Of a DNA stretch of 22,945 nucleotides, positions 14,592-21,926 are shown one piece after another; the first letter of the stretch is position 1; every line of letters starts with the position of its first letter. The translations under genes were made by a program, and so were the position numbers. Under the pieces are notes generated by a model. The model made no database searches. It saw only the letters and a list, made by a program, of their open reading frames with translations, and had not been told where the DNA came from. Source of the stretch: Microcaldota archaeon (lineage in GTDB: Archaea > Micrarchaeota > Micrarchaeia > Micrarchaeales > CABMGC01); contig JAKBQS010000008.1 of assembly GCA_021835105.1 (NCBI GenBank), positions 1 through 22,945 of the forward strand. The letters are read 5' to 3'.

Positions 14592-15164
14592 ATGGAGAGA
14601 GCGATAAAAGATTTGAAGTTTAGGAGGAGAAGGGAGGCCGTTACTGACTATAAGAGGAGAATGAAGCTCGTCAGGGGCGGATTTGAGAGAGTAGTCGTAA
14701 GGAAGAGCAACAGGATGGTGATGGGCCAGGTAGTAAAATACGATTCTAGAGGAGACATGATTATAGCCCGCGCGGATTCTAAGGAGTTGGCAAAGCTTGG
14801 CTGGCCTGCGCGTGCAAACAGGGCCACGGCATACCTTACAGGATTTCTTCTCGGGAGAAAACTTAATGGAAAGAAGGGAAGCTACATATTGGATATAGGC
14901 CTTGCACGGTCTTCGCCGAGTTCGATACCGTTTGCGTTCGGAAAGGGATGCGTCGACGGAGGCATGGACATAAAGGGCACCTTTTCCATAAAGGATTCTT
15001 TCTACAACTGCACCGAACTGTCCAAGTATGCTGCTGAGATGAAGAAGGAGAACCCTGATGGCTACAAGGAGAGGTTCTCATCTTATATAAAGGAGGGAAT
15101 TGACCCTGCATCTTTGGGAGCCAAATTTGCAAGCGTTAAGGAGAAGCTATTGAAAAATGAGTGA
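14592..15164 (+). CDS. rpl18: 50S ribosomal protein L18 (uL18)
   Basis: This large-subunit protein binds 5S rRNA. It has 190 residues from the ATG at 14592. FRRRREAVTDYKRRMKLV, RVVVRKSNRMVMGQVVKYDS and YLTGFLLGRKLNGKKGSYI fit the archaeal L18/L5e-type form, as does LDIGLARSSPSSIPFAFGKG. The C-terminal extension is the archaeal/eukaryotic one. A GTG at 14583 overlapping the L19e stop is in frame but appears to be ribosome-binding sequence (GTGAC, four bases from the ATG). Confidence 0.94.
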   Translation: MERAIKDLKFRRRREAVTDYKRRMKLVRGGFERVVVRKSNRMVMGQVVKYDSRGDMIIARADSKELAKLGWPARANRATAYLTGFLLGRKLNGKKGSYILDIGLARSSPSSIPFAFGKGCVDGGMDIKGTFSIKDSFYNCTELSKYAAEMKKENPDGYKERFSSYIKEGIDPASLGAKFASVKEKLLKNE

Positions 15165-15168
15165 TTGA

Positions 15169-15816
15169 TTGGATTTGGAGAGTGAAAGCACAAGCGTAAT
15201 CTGGAAGCCAAGGACAAAGATAGGCGAGTTGGTCAACAGCGGCCAGATAACAACCATTGAGCAGATATTTGCAACTGGAAAGCCGATAAAGGAGATAGAG
15301 ATTGTCGACAGGATACTACCGGGGCTCAAGGACAATGTGCTTGAGATAGCGTCAGTGCAGAGGATGACTAAGAACAACAGGAAGCAGAAATATAGGGCAA
15401 CGGTCATAATAGGGGATTACGCAGGGCATGTAGGATTCGGATTCGGGAAGGACGTGGAGGTTAAGCCATCTATAGAGACAGGAATCAGGGATGCCAAGAA
15501 GAATATAATATCCGTAAAGCTCGGCTGCGGTTCGTGGGAGTGCAACTGCGGCACAGCCCACAGCATAATGCTCAGGACATCGGCAAAGTGCGGAAGCGCA
15601 GAGGTCATACTAAAACCGGCTCCAAGAGGCGCAGGCATAGCTGCAAGCGATACGGTGAAAGCCGTTCTTGAGCTTGCAGGAGTTAAGGACGTATGGACAT
15701 TCTCAAGGGGAAGGACGAGAGACGTTTATAATATGGCATTTGCCACATTTGAAGCCTTAAAAAACCTCTCGAATATAAAGAACGTGGAGGCGCTTGACGC
15801 ACACGCACCAAAATAA
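15169..15816 (+). CDS. rps5: 30S ribosomal protein S5 (uS5)
   Basis: This small-subunit decoding-fidelity protein has 215 residues. It shows the archaeal N-terminal region WKPRTKIGELVNSGQITTI, the dsRBD-like core VQRMTKNNRKQKYRATVIIG with HVGFGFGKDVEV, the signature CGSWECNCGTAHS, and the C-terminal DVWTFSRGRTRDVYNMAFA. No ATG or GTG precedes the conserved region. A TGA stop lies immediately upstream in frame, so translation starts at TTG 15169 (or TTG 15175). GTGAT overlapping the L18 stop sits three bases before it. The cluster ends here: L30, L15 and secY do not follow. Confidence 0.95.
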   Translation: MDLESESTSVIWKPRTKIGELVNSGQITTIEQIFATGKPIKEIEIVDRILPGLKDNVLEIASVQRMTKNNRKQKYRATVIIGDYAGHVGFGFGKDVEVKPSIETGIRDAKKNIISVKLGCGSWECNCGTAHSIMLRTSAKCGSAEVILKPAPRGAGIAASDTVKAVLELAGVKDVWTFSRGRTRDVYNMAFATFEALKNLSNIKNVEALDAHAPK

Positions 15817-15827
15817 GAGCACCATAT

Positions 15828-16403
15828 TTACAGCTGCGTGTACCTGAAACAGGAAGTTATATGGTCGTTTACCATACCTGTTGCTTGCATATGTGCATAG
15901 CATATGGTACTCCCTACGAATTTGAATCCACGGCGTCTCATATCCATGCTCATCTTTTCAGACTCTATGCTGCGTGATGGTATCTGGCTCGTATCTTCCC
16001 AGTTGTTTCTTATCGTCTTGTGCCCTACAAATCCCCATATGTAAGAATCGAAGCTCCCGAACTCTTCTTTGACTCTTAGAAATGCTTGTGCATTTGATAC
16101 TGCAGCCTCAACCTTTAGGCGATTTCTTATTATTCCTTTGTCAGAGAGGATGGATAGTACTTTATCTTTGCCGTAGGAAGCTACCTTCTCAGGATTGAAC
16201 ATATCGAAGACTTTACGGTAGTTCTCGCGCTTTCTCAATACAGTAAGCCAGCTTAGGCCTGCCTGGGCACCTTCCAAGATTAGAAATTCGAATATCTTCC
16301 TGTCATCGTGTACAGGGACGCCCCATTCAGTATCGTGGTATTTTATATATGCTGAATCCCCTGACGCCCAATCACATCTTTTTATTGCGCCGTTCATCTG
16401 CAT
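15828..16403 (-). CDS. tag: DNA-3-methyladenine glycosylase I
   Basis: This base-excision repair enzyme removes 3-methyladenine from alkylated DNA. The 191 residues keep the zinc ligands of E. coli Tag at matching spacing: Cys10 and His23 (13 apart, as Cys4/His17), and His181 and Cys185 (four apart, as His175/Cys179). The active-site region LEGAQAGLSWLTVLRKRENY includes Glu44 and Trp52, equivalent to Glu38 and Trp46. The N-terminal block RCDWASGDSAYIKYHDTEWG is strongly conserved. The family is mostly bacterial, so horizontal acquisition is possible. It lies 19 bases after the UMP kinase gene and is convergent with S5, with 11 bases between the stops. Confidence 0.94.
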   Translation of the reverse strand: MQMNGAIKRCDWASGDSAYIKYHDTEWGVPVHDDRKIFEFLILEGAQAGLSWLTVLRKRENYRKVFDMFNPEKVASYGKDKVLSILSDKGIIRNRLKVEAAVSNAQAFLRVKEEFGSFDSYIWGFVGHKTIRNNWEDTSQIPSRSIESEKMSMDMRRRGFKFVGSTICYAHMQATGMVNDHITSCFRYTQL

Positions 16404-16422
16404 AGAATGCTCTCTTTGGGCT

Positions 16423-17115
16423 TCACTTAACGGTGGTGCCGTTGTGCTCCCTGCCTTCTATTGCAGCATAGAGGTTTTCTATATTATCGTCAACGAAGCG
16501 TATCTCTATCTTGGATCTCTTTGCCAGCTTGCTTGCTACCAGATCCAGTATGAAATGCGAGCCAGCTTCTCTCTGGTCGTATTTGTATGCAAGCTCTACA
16601 AGCTGCTCATGGGTCAGGTTCTTGAGCTTCTTTGCGCCTTCCTCTGATGGCGGCTTGTCATATACGTAGGATGTGGCGCTGACATTTATCAGGAGCTTGC
16701 TGTTTGTAACCTCGCATGCTAGTACCGATACGGCATCGGTAGATATCCCTGGTAGCAGTCCCCCGAGTACCACTATGTCATTCATGCTAAGAGAGTTCTT
16801 CAGCTCTTCCAGGCTAGTTATAACGTTCGGGTATACGCTGAGATTGCCAAGCAGATCCTTGAGTATGAGCGCATTTATCCTTGTAAATGCTATTCCGACT
16901 TGATCAAGAAGGGAGTTGTTCTCTATTATATTCTTTGTTGACTGTATGTATAAGCGGCTGGCATATCCGCCTCCGACAACTATTATAAACTTGTATTTGT
17001 CCCTGAAGTGATCTATAAGAGCTGAGAGCTTCTTGCTGTATTCAACGTTAACGCCTGTGTCGCGGGATATAATGCTCCCCCCGAGGGAGAGGCACATTAT
17101 TTTCTTCTGGGCCAT
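16423..17115 (-). CDS. pyrH: Uridylate kinase (UMP kinase), archaeal type
   Basis: This enzyme phosphorylates UMP to UDP with ATP in pyrimidine nucleotide synthesis. The 230 residues form an amino acid kinase fold: SLGGSII near residue 10, the phosphate loop VVGGGYASRLYI, GIAFTRINALIL (the UMPK-type TR-NA motif), VVLGGLLPGISTDAVSVL, SYVYDKPP, and a C-terminal segment AGSHFILDLVASKLAKRS then EGREHNGTTV that matches archaeal UMP kinase closely. Carbamate kinase was considered because of the argF neighbour, but the length and the C-terminal block fit UMP kinase. It starts four bases after the argF stop. Confidence 0.88.
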   Translation of the reverse strand: MAQKKIMCLSLGGSIISRDTGVNVEYSKKLSALIDHFRDKYKFIIVVGGGYASRLYIQSTKNIIENNSLLDQVGIAFTRINALILKDLLGNLSVYPNVITSLEELKNSLSMNDIVVLGGLLPGISTDAVSVLACEVTNSKLLINVSATSYVYDKPPSEEGAKKLKNLTHEQLVELAYKYDQREAGSHFILDLVASKLAKRSKIEIRFVDDNIENLYAAIEGREHNGTTVK

Positions 17116-17119
17116 TTAA

Positions 17120-18019
17120 TCAACCATTATTTTGGGAAAGATGGATTAGGATAGCACCTTCCACTATCATCTTGTTCCTTGCCTGAAGGGCAACTATGCT
17201 CCTCTTTCCATCTAGAACATCAGATGTTATCTCCTCGCCCCTGTGGGCAGGGAGACAATGCATCACTAAAGCTGTCTTCTTTGCATAAGAGAGCGCACGG
17301 GTATTAAGCTGGAATTCCCTGAATTCTGCTTTCCGCTTCTCTGCCTCAGCCTCCTGTCCCATGCTCACAAACGTATCGGTATATATGAAATCGGCGCTTT
17401 CTAAGCCATGTTGCATGTCTACAGTGACTTCCACGGTACCCCTCTTCTTCGCTATCGATAGATACTCGGCGTTTGGCTTGCAGCCTTCAGGCCCCACCAA
17501 GGTAACCTGCATACCCATGGTCGTGCATCCTACCAGAAGCGAGTTTGCAGTGTTTGCGGCTATATCACCTACAAACGCAAGTTTTTTCCCTCCGAGCGCA
17601 CCTGCCTTCTCCCTCATCGTGTACATATCGCTTATGGCCTGGCATGGGTGCTCCAGATCAGTAAGCGCGTTTATTACAGGCACTGTGGATGAAGATGCAA
17701 GATCTTCCAGATCTTGCTGCTTATACATCCTTGCAGCTATGAAATCGACATACTGGCTCAGCACCATTGCAGTATCGCCGATAGTCTCACCCCTGGAGAG
17801 CTGTGATGTATTTTTGTCTATGTATATTGAGCTTCCGCCCAGCCTAGCCATCGCAGCCTCAAAAGAGACGCGGGTCCTTGTGGAAGGCTTTTCGAAAAGC
17901 AGAGCCAAGACTTTCCTTTCCATGGCTGCCGTTTGCCTGCCAGATTTTATTGCGTCGGAGATGTCGAATATATTATTTATCTCATTTGCGGAGAGCCTTG
18001 TAATCTTGGTCAGGTTCAT
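17120..18019 (-). CDS. argF: Ornithine carbamoyltransferase
   Basis: This enzyme transfers the carbamoyl group from carbamoyl phosphate to ornithine, giving citrulline. The catabolic direction is also possible. The 299 residues show the carbamoyl-phosphate motif FEKPSTRTRVSFE (STRTR at 46-50), HPCQA at 124-128, DTFVSMGQE (ornithine-binding SMG loop, 215-223) and the catalytic HCLPAHRGEE (Cys255). The SMG and HCLP motifs separate it from aspartate carbamoyltransferase. No other arginine-pathway gene is in the window. It lies between the unassigned ORF after S8e (10 bases) and pyrH (four bases), probably on one transcript. Confidence 0.94.
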   Translation of the reverse strand: MNLTKITRLSANEINNIFDISDAIKSGRQTAAMERKVLALLFEKPSTRTRVSFEAAMARLGGSSIYIDKNTSQLSRGETIGDTAMVLSQYVDFIAARMYKQQDLEDLASSSTVPVINALTDLEHPCQAISDMYTMREKAGALGGKKLAFVGDIAANTANSLLVGCTTMGMQVTLVGPEGCKPNAEYLSIAKKRGTVEVTVDMQHGLESADFIYTDTFVSMGQEAEAEKRKAEFREFQLNTRALSYAKKTALVMHCLPAHRGEEITSDVLDGKRSIVALQARNKMIVEGAILIHLSQNNG

Positions 18020-18029
18020 CCGGCACCGC

Positions 18030-18404
18030 CTAACCGAAAATAAGGCCGAGGCCGTGCTCGCTCATCGACCTTTCCTTGTCCAGTTCTGATACAATCCTGT
18101 CCGTTAAGGCAGCATCCACCTTCTCTATGCTTGGTATCTCCTGCTTGAGTTTCTTATCTGCTTCTGAGAGGAATTCGTCTGTTGCTGATATATAAAGGTA
18201 ATATTTCTCCCTGTCAAGCCCAAGAGATACCCCATCCTTGAGTTGATAATCCTGCCTGGCAAATATGACATTCGCAGAGTTGTCCTTTTTTATCTCACTT
18301 AGCTTCTCAGCGGAGATGGATTTGTCAAGATATGGGTCGTATGAGAGAATATGCCTGAGCTTCTCCGCGTCTGCCGCGCTGCAAGAATAGACAACTGCGC
18401 TTAT
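18030..18404 (-). CDS. Unassigned protein with apparent ATA start; possibly Pcc1-like
   Basis: The stretch between S8e and argF is open for 127 codons in the same frame as S8e, right after its TAA stop. It has no ATG, GTG or TTG until very near the C-terminus. A perfect AGGTGAT ribosome-binding element (18414-18408) is followed after three bases by ATA (18404-18402), giving a 124-residue protein starting ISAVVYSCSAADAEKLRHIL. This matches the spacing at the neighbouring TTG start of S5. A one-base indel or an ATG-to-ATA change would also explain it. The order is strand, helix, two strands (VIFARQDYQL, YYLYISATDEFL), then a helix (SEADKKLKQEI). This weakly resembles KEOPS subunit Pcc1, with an inserted helix. 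The coding call is firm, the function is not. Confidence 0.6.
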   Translation of the reverse strand: MSAVVYSCSAADAEKLRHILSYDPYLDKSISAEKLSEIKKDNSANVIFARQDYQLKDGVSLGLDREKYYLYISATDEFLSEADKKLKQEIPSIEKVDAALTDRIVSELDKERSMSEHGLGLIFG

Positions 18405-18413
18405 TGCATCACC

Positions 18414-18809
18414 TTACTCTATCAGCCGCGCGTTTATTACTGCACTGCTTCCGGGCCTGCTAGTTACCACAGCCTTGCCTAGATCCGTATCTATTACAGA
18501 CCCCTTGGTTATGACGTTGAGCCTTGCGAAGTTGCGGTTGTCTTTTGATTCGACTACTGCTTTTATCTTGGTCTTCTTATATCCGCTTTTTGTAAGCAGG
18601 TTTACTGTTGCCGCGTATTTGAGCTTATCCTTAAGCGATCCGCCCCTTCCTCTTACTTTCTTGTGGCTGTTCTCTGCGCCTAGCTTTGTAGCGGAAAAGT
18701 ATCCCCCCATCTCATGTCGCTTTTTATCCTTGTTCTTGTTCCTCTTCTTCCCGCTCCCTGACAATTTCCTTGAGGAGCTTGAATGGAGTTGTGATCCGAA
18801 CTGGCTCAT
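18414..18809 (-). CDS. rps8e: 30S ribosomal protein S8e (eS8)
   Basis: This archaeal/eukaryotic small-subunit protein has 131 residues from the ATG at 18809. The basic N-terminus (SSRKLSGSGKKRNKNKDKKR), EMGGYFSATKLGAE, the conserved KVRGRGGSLKDKLKYAATVN, the VITKGSVIDTDLGKAVVTSR block and the end PGSSAVINARLIE fit the family. An in-frame GTG at 18818 would add three residues. The ATG is preferred because a TATA-like TTATTTTAAAA lies about 26 bases upstream, implying a leaderless mRNA. It heads a probable transcript with the unassigned ORF, argF, pyrH and perhaps tag. Confidence 0.94.
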   Translation of the reverse strand: MSQFGSQLHSSSSRKLSGSGKKRNKNKDKKRHEMGGYFSATKLGAENSHKKVRGRGGSLKDKLKYAATVNLLTKSGYKKTKIKAVVESKDNRNFARLNVITKGSVIDTDLGKAVVTSRPGSSAVINARLIE

Positions 18810-18822
18810 AATATACACTATG

Positions 18823-18839
18823 GTGTTTTTAAAATAAGA
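18823..18839 (-). promoter_or_regulatory. TATA-like promoter of the rps8e transcript
   Basis: On the minus strand CTTATTTTAAAAACACC lies here, centred about 23-26 bases before the rps8e ATG. It is consistent with a leaderless archaeal transcript. The remaining 113-base divergent gap also holds an AT-rich TTTTTTAACTTAAG (18895-18908) about 30 bases before the plus-strand gene. Confidence 0.5.
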
Positions 18840-18931
18840 TATGTATGGGAAAGATTTTAAACCTATAGCTGCAGCGCACGATTATAGAGCAGGTTTTTTA
18901 ACTTAAGAATCCAAGGTAATTTTGTGAGTTG

Positions 18932-19360
18932 ATGGATCCCGTTGGCCCAGGATGCGCTGCAGAATGCACTTCCGAGGTTGATGCTGAAAAGTTGAAGGGA
19001 GCTGCTTCTTCTTTCGGAAAAGGGCGATTTATGCTGCTCCTTAAGAACAAGGAGGGGTTTCTGGAACGCCTTCTGCCATCGTATCTGAATGCATATGTTA
19101 GGCTTAGCGAAGGCGGAATGGCTTCTGGTAACGTAAATATAGAGATGATGCTATTCATAAGCGGAAGCGACAGGATAGATGAGGCCTTATCCGAGTGTAG
19201 CGTTAATGACGCAGGAGACTTCCTGGTCTTCTCTGACAGAAGGGAAAGTATTGAGACTTTTGCAAGAGAGAACGGTGTTATTATACGCCGATTCTTGGAT
19301 CTTAAATTTCATGAGGGCAGGGCCGCAGATGTGGCGCTGCTTGGGGTTAATGCGAAGTAA
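18932..19360 (+). CDS. Cgi121-like KEOPS complex subunit
   Basis: This 142-residue protein matches the layout of Cgi121, the KEOPS subunit that helps recruit tRNA for t6A37 modification. The best block is NVNIEMMLFISGSDRIDEAL, equivalent to the family's E-x-L-L-Y-x-S-G-x-R-Q-I-x-x-A-I motif. It follows a helical region (GRFMLLLKNKEGFLERLLPS) and precedes DFLVFSDRRESIETF and VIIRRFLDLKFHE. The N-terminal MDPVGPGCAAECTSEV stretch is poorly conserved. The ATG at 18932 is preferred over TTG 18929. The call rests on one motif and length, so it is moderate. The MFS gene follows after 14 bases. Confidence 0.66.
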   Translation: MDPVGPGCAAECTSEVDAEKLKGAASSFGKGRFMLLLKNKEGFLERLLPSYLNAYVRLSEGGMASGNVNIEMMLFISGSDRIDEALSECSVNDAGDFLVFSDRRESIETFARENGVIIRRFLDLKFHEGRAADVALLGVNAK

Positions 19361-19374
19361 CCCAAGATGGGAGA

Positions 19375-20595
19375 ATGAATCTTGACAATATAAGAAGATA
19401 TTACATATCTTTCCTTCTCTTCACATTCTCACAGGGGATAGTTGGCGTCTTCCTTAACCTTTTCTTCTTCTCTTCGGGATCATACGCTGCAGTCCTGTAT
19501 TTCCAGCTCGCATTGACCGCAGGGCTCTTCCTGATGTTCACTCTCTCAGGATACCTAATGAACAAGTTTATGCCAAGGGACTTATTCATTGCCGGGGAAG
19601 TGTTCAGGATAGCAATACTGATTGCACTCATAGTGGCGATAGGGTATTTTTCAAATGTACTGATATTCGGATTCGTATACGGCCTTTCTAGCGGTCTCTT
19701 CTGGGCTGGAAGCAACAATATCCTCTATGACATAACACTGAAGAGGAATAGGTTTGCGCTCATCTCAACCATAAATGCGCTTAGCAGCGTAATAGCCATG
19801 ATCTCGCCTCTTTTAGGAGGAACGCTGGTTCAGTTTGCAGGTACCACTGGCAGCAGCAGGTTTATAATAGACTTCGCAGTTGCGGCTGCGGTACTGCTCT
19901 CTTCTGCGCTTGCGATACGAAAACTTGATGTGCACAACATACAGCAGGGTAGGAAATTCAGGCTCAGGGACACCATGATAAAAGTTTATGGATACTCTGA
20001 CTTCAAGAGCCTCTTTTTCTTCAGCCAGCTCTTCGCGGTGCCGTTTTCTATAGTAATGCCGATATACGTATTCCAGATAACTTCAAACTACTTTCTTGTA
20101 GGAGTTTATGTAAGTTTTACGCTTCTAGTTTCCACAGTCTCTGGGCTCATTTTTAGGAAAGGATTCAAGAGGTGGAATGCTTTTGTTAGGATAGGCATTG
20201 TTGCTACGATAGCCTCCAGCTTGTTTCTAGTCTTCCCGGCTTTCATGCCGCCGCCTATAAATGTATTCTTCTTCTCGTTCGTATACGCCCTTGTTAATGC
20301 GCCACTCAATAATAAGGCTACGACAAATTTCCTTGTCCTTGTGGAGAAGGAGCATGGAATAGACAGATCGCTTTTCTGGATAAATAGGGAGTATTACCTA
20401 AACTTCTCAAGGCTTGGGATCTGCCTACTGCTTCTTGCCATCGTTGCGTTGCCCGCGGGAACGTTGCTAGTTATATACCTCTTCCCTCTGCTCTCTTTCT
20501 ACGGGGTCTCTTACTTAAAGACAGCTAATGAACCTTCTCCTAAAGTGCTTGCCATAAGCTATAATGGCATGTTTACTACGAAGATAAACAGGTAG
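19375..20595 (+). CDS. Major facilitator superfamily transporter
   Basis: This 406-residue protein has about twelve hydrophobic segments in two halves joined by a charged central loop (KLDVHNIQQGRKFRLRDTMI). GYLMNKFMPRDLF, between helices two and three, is a form of the MFS signature loop. FVYGLSSGLFWAGSNNILYD and the Pro/Gly segment SPLLGGTLVQF fit helices four and five. The substrate cannot be told. The ATG follows a GGGAG ribosome-binding sequence and lies 14 bases after the Cgi121-like gene. It ends six bases from the convergent malic enzyme gene. Confidence 0.82.
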   Translation: MNLDNIRRYYISFLLFTFSQGIVGVFLNLFFFSSGSYAAVLYFQLALTAGLFLMFTLSGYLMNKFMPRDLFIAGEVFRIAILIALIVAIGYFSNVLIFGFVYGLSSGLFWAGSNNILYDITLKRNRFALISTINALSSVIAMISPLLGGTLVQFAGTTGSSRFIIDFAVAAAVLLSSALAIRKLDVHNIQQGRKFRLRDTMIKVYGYSDFKSLFFFSQLFAVPFSIVMPIYVFQITSNYFLVGVYVSFTLLVSTVSGLIFRKGFKRWNAFVRIGIVATIASSLFLVFPAFMPPPINVFFFSFVYALVNAPLNNKATTNFLVLVEKEHGIDRSLFWINREYYLNFSRLGICLLLLAIVALPAGTLLVIYLFPLLSFYGVSYLKTANEPSPKVLAISYNGMFTTKINR

Positions 20596-20601
20596 GCTAT
20601 G

Positions 20602-21912
20602 TCAGGCTTTGCTGCGTTCCATGGGATTACCTTCTCTCTCATAGAATCCTTTCTTTACAAGCTTGGCCTCTATTCTAATATAGCGCCTGATTGCAGACCT
20701 TGCTGATGAGAGCACTTCATCCCTGCTTACCTTTATCCTTGACAATCCCTGTGATACTGTTGCCTCTGCTACTGCAGCGGCAACCTTGGGCGCTACAGAG
20801 GTCTCGAAGCCTCTGTCTCCGATCCTTGGCAGTATGTGTTCTGCAGCTAGATTCTTTCCTACCGAGTGCGCTATCTCTTCTGCTGCTGCCAGTAAAGTGT
20901 TTTCCGTTATTGCATGTGCCCTAGTCTCCAGCAGCCCCCTTACGATTCCTGGAAAAGCGAGGAGGTTGTTTACCTGGTTTGGTTTATCGCTTCTTCCAGT
21001 AGCTACTATGAAAGCGCCTGCGTCTACCGCATCTTCATAGCTTATTTCTGGGTATGGATTTGATAGGGCAAACACTATAGGCCTCTCGGCCATGCTGCTT
21101 ATGTTCTCCTTTGTTATCTTGCCTTTTGATGAGACCCCAATGAATATATCTGCACCTTCCATTGCGCTGTCAAGCGAGCCTGTGAACATTCCCTTGTTTG
21201 TGGCCTCGGCTATTCGCACCTTTTCTGGAGTCATGTCTTCCTTGCGGCCTTTGTATATTGCACCGCTTGAATCTACAACAATTATATTACTGAAGCCACG
21301 CGTGAGAAGCAGCCTTGCAATTCCATAGCCTGCGGCGCCCGCACCGAGTATTACAATCTTTGAGCCTTTTCCCTTCCCTGAAAGCTTTAGTGAGTTGATT
21401 ATCCCGCCAAGAACAACTGCAGCGGTACCCTGCTGGTCATCGTGGAAGACAGGTATATCGAGCTCCTTCTGAAGCCTCTCGAGTATCCTGAAGCACTTTG
21501 GTGACTCAATATCCTCTATGTTTATTGCCCCAAAAGACGGGGAGATGGCCTTTACCAGACCTATTATCTTCTCTTCGTCCCTCTCTGCTATGCATATCGG
21601 CACGGCATCTATCCCGCCAAACCTCTTAAATATTGCAGATTTCCCTTCCATTACTGGAATTGCTGCTTCCGGACCTACATTTCCAAGGCCAAGGACCCGC
21701 GTTCCGTCTGATACTATTGCGACCATATTAGATTTTGAGGTATACTCGTATGCTTTCTCAGGCTCTGCGCTTATAGCGTTTGATACTGATGCTACACCAG
21801 GAGTATAGAACTCGGAGAGTTCATCTGAATTGCTAAGTGGCACTTTTGGGATTATCTCTATCTTGCCCTTGCTGCGCTTATGTAGCTCGAGCGCTTTATT
21901 GTTTGTATCCAT
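20602..21912 (-). CDS. Malic enzyme (oxaloacetate-decarboxylating malate dehydrogenase)
   Basis: This enzyme converts malate to pyruvate and CO2 with reduction of NAD(P). The 436 residues have the short archaeal/bacterial form: catalytic Tyr36 in EFYTPGVAS, GLGNVGPEAAIPVMEGKS with catalytic Lys91, the metal site NIEDIESPKC (Glu133, Asp134) and FHDDQQGTA (Asp158, Asp159), and a Rossmann site ILGAGAAGYGIARLLL (190-197) with VVDSSGAI downstream. The Asp after the second strand suggests NAD preference, but this is uncertain. The start ATG follows GTGAA. It lies 14 bases after the aminopeptidase gene, probably in one transcript. Confidence 0.94.
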   Translation of the reverse strand: MDTNNKALELHKRSKGKIEIIPKVPLSNSDELSEFYTPGVASVSNAISAEPEKAYEYTSKSNMVAIVSDGTRVLGLGNVGPEAAIPVMEGKSAIFKRFGGIDAVPICIAERDEEKIIGLVKAISPSFGAINIEDIESPKCFRILERLQKELDIPVFHDDQQGTAAVVLGGIINSLKLSGKGKGSKIVILGAGAAGYGIARLLLTRGFSNIIVVDSSGAIYKGRKEDMTPEKVRIAEATNKGMFTGSLDSAMEGADIFIGVSSKGKITKENISSMAERPIVFALSNPYPEISYEDAVDAGAFIVATGRSDKPNQVNNLLAFPGIVRGLLETRAHAITENTLLAAAEEIAHSVGKNLAAEHILPRIGDRGFETSVAPKVAAAVAEATVSQGLSRIKVSRDEVLSSARSAIRRYIRIEAKLVKKGFYEREGNPMERSKA

Positions 21913-21926
21913 AAGTATTCACTCTA

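Noticed and set aside
16423..17115. Carbamate kinase as the partner of ornithine carbamoyltransferase
   Set aside because: The protein has 230 residues rather than about 310 and its C-terminal AGSHFILDLVASKLAKRS and HNGTTV blocks match archaeal UMP kinase.
17120..18019. Aspartate carbamoyltransferase
   Set aside because: HCLP and SMG motifs are those of ornithine carbamoyltransferase.
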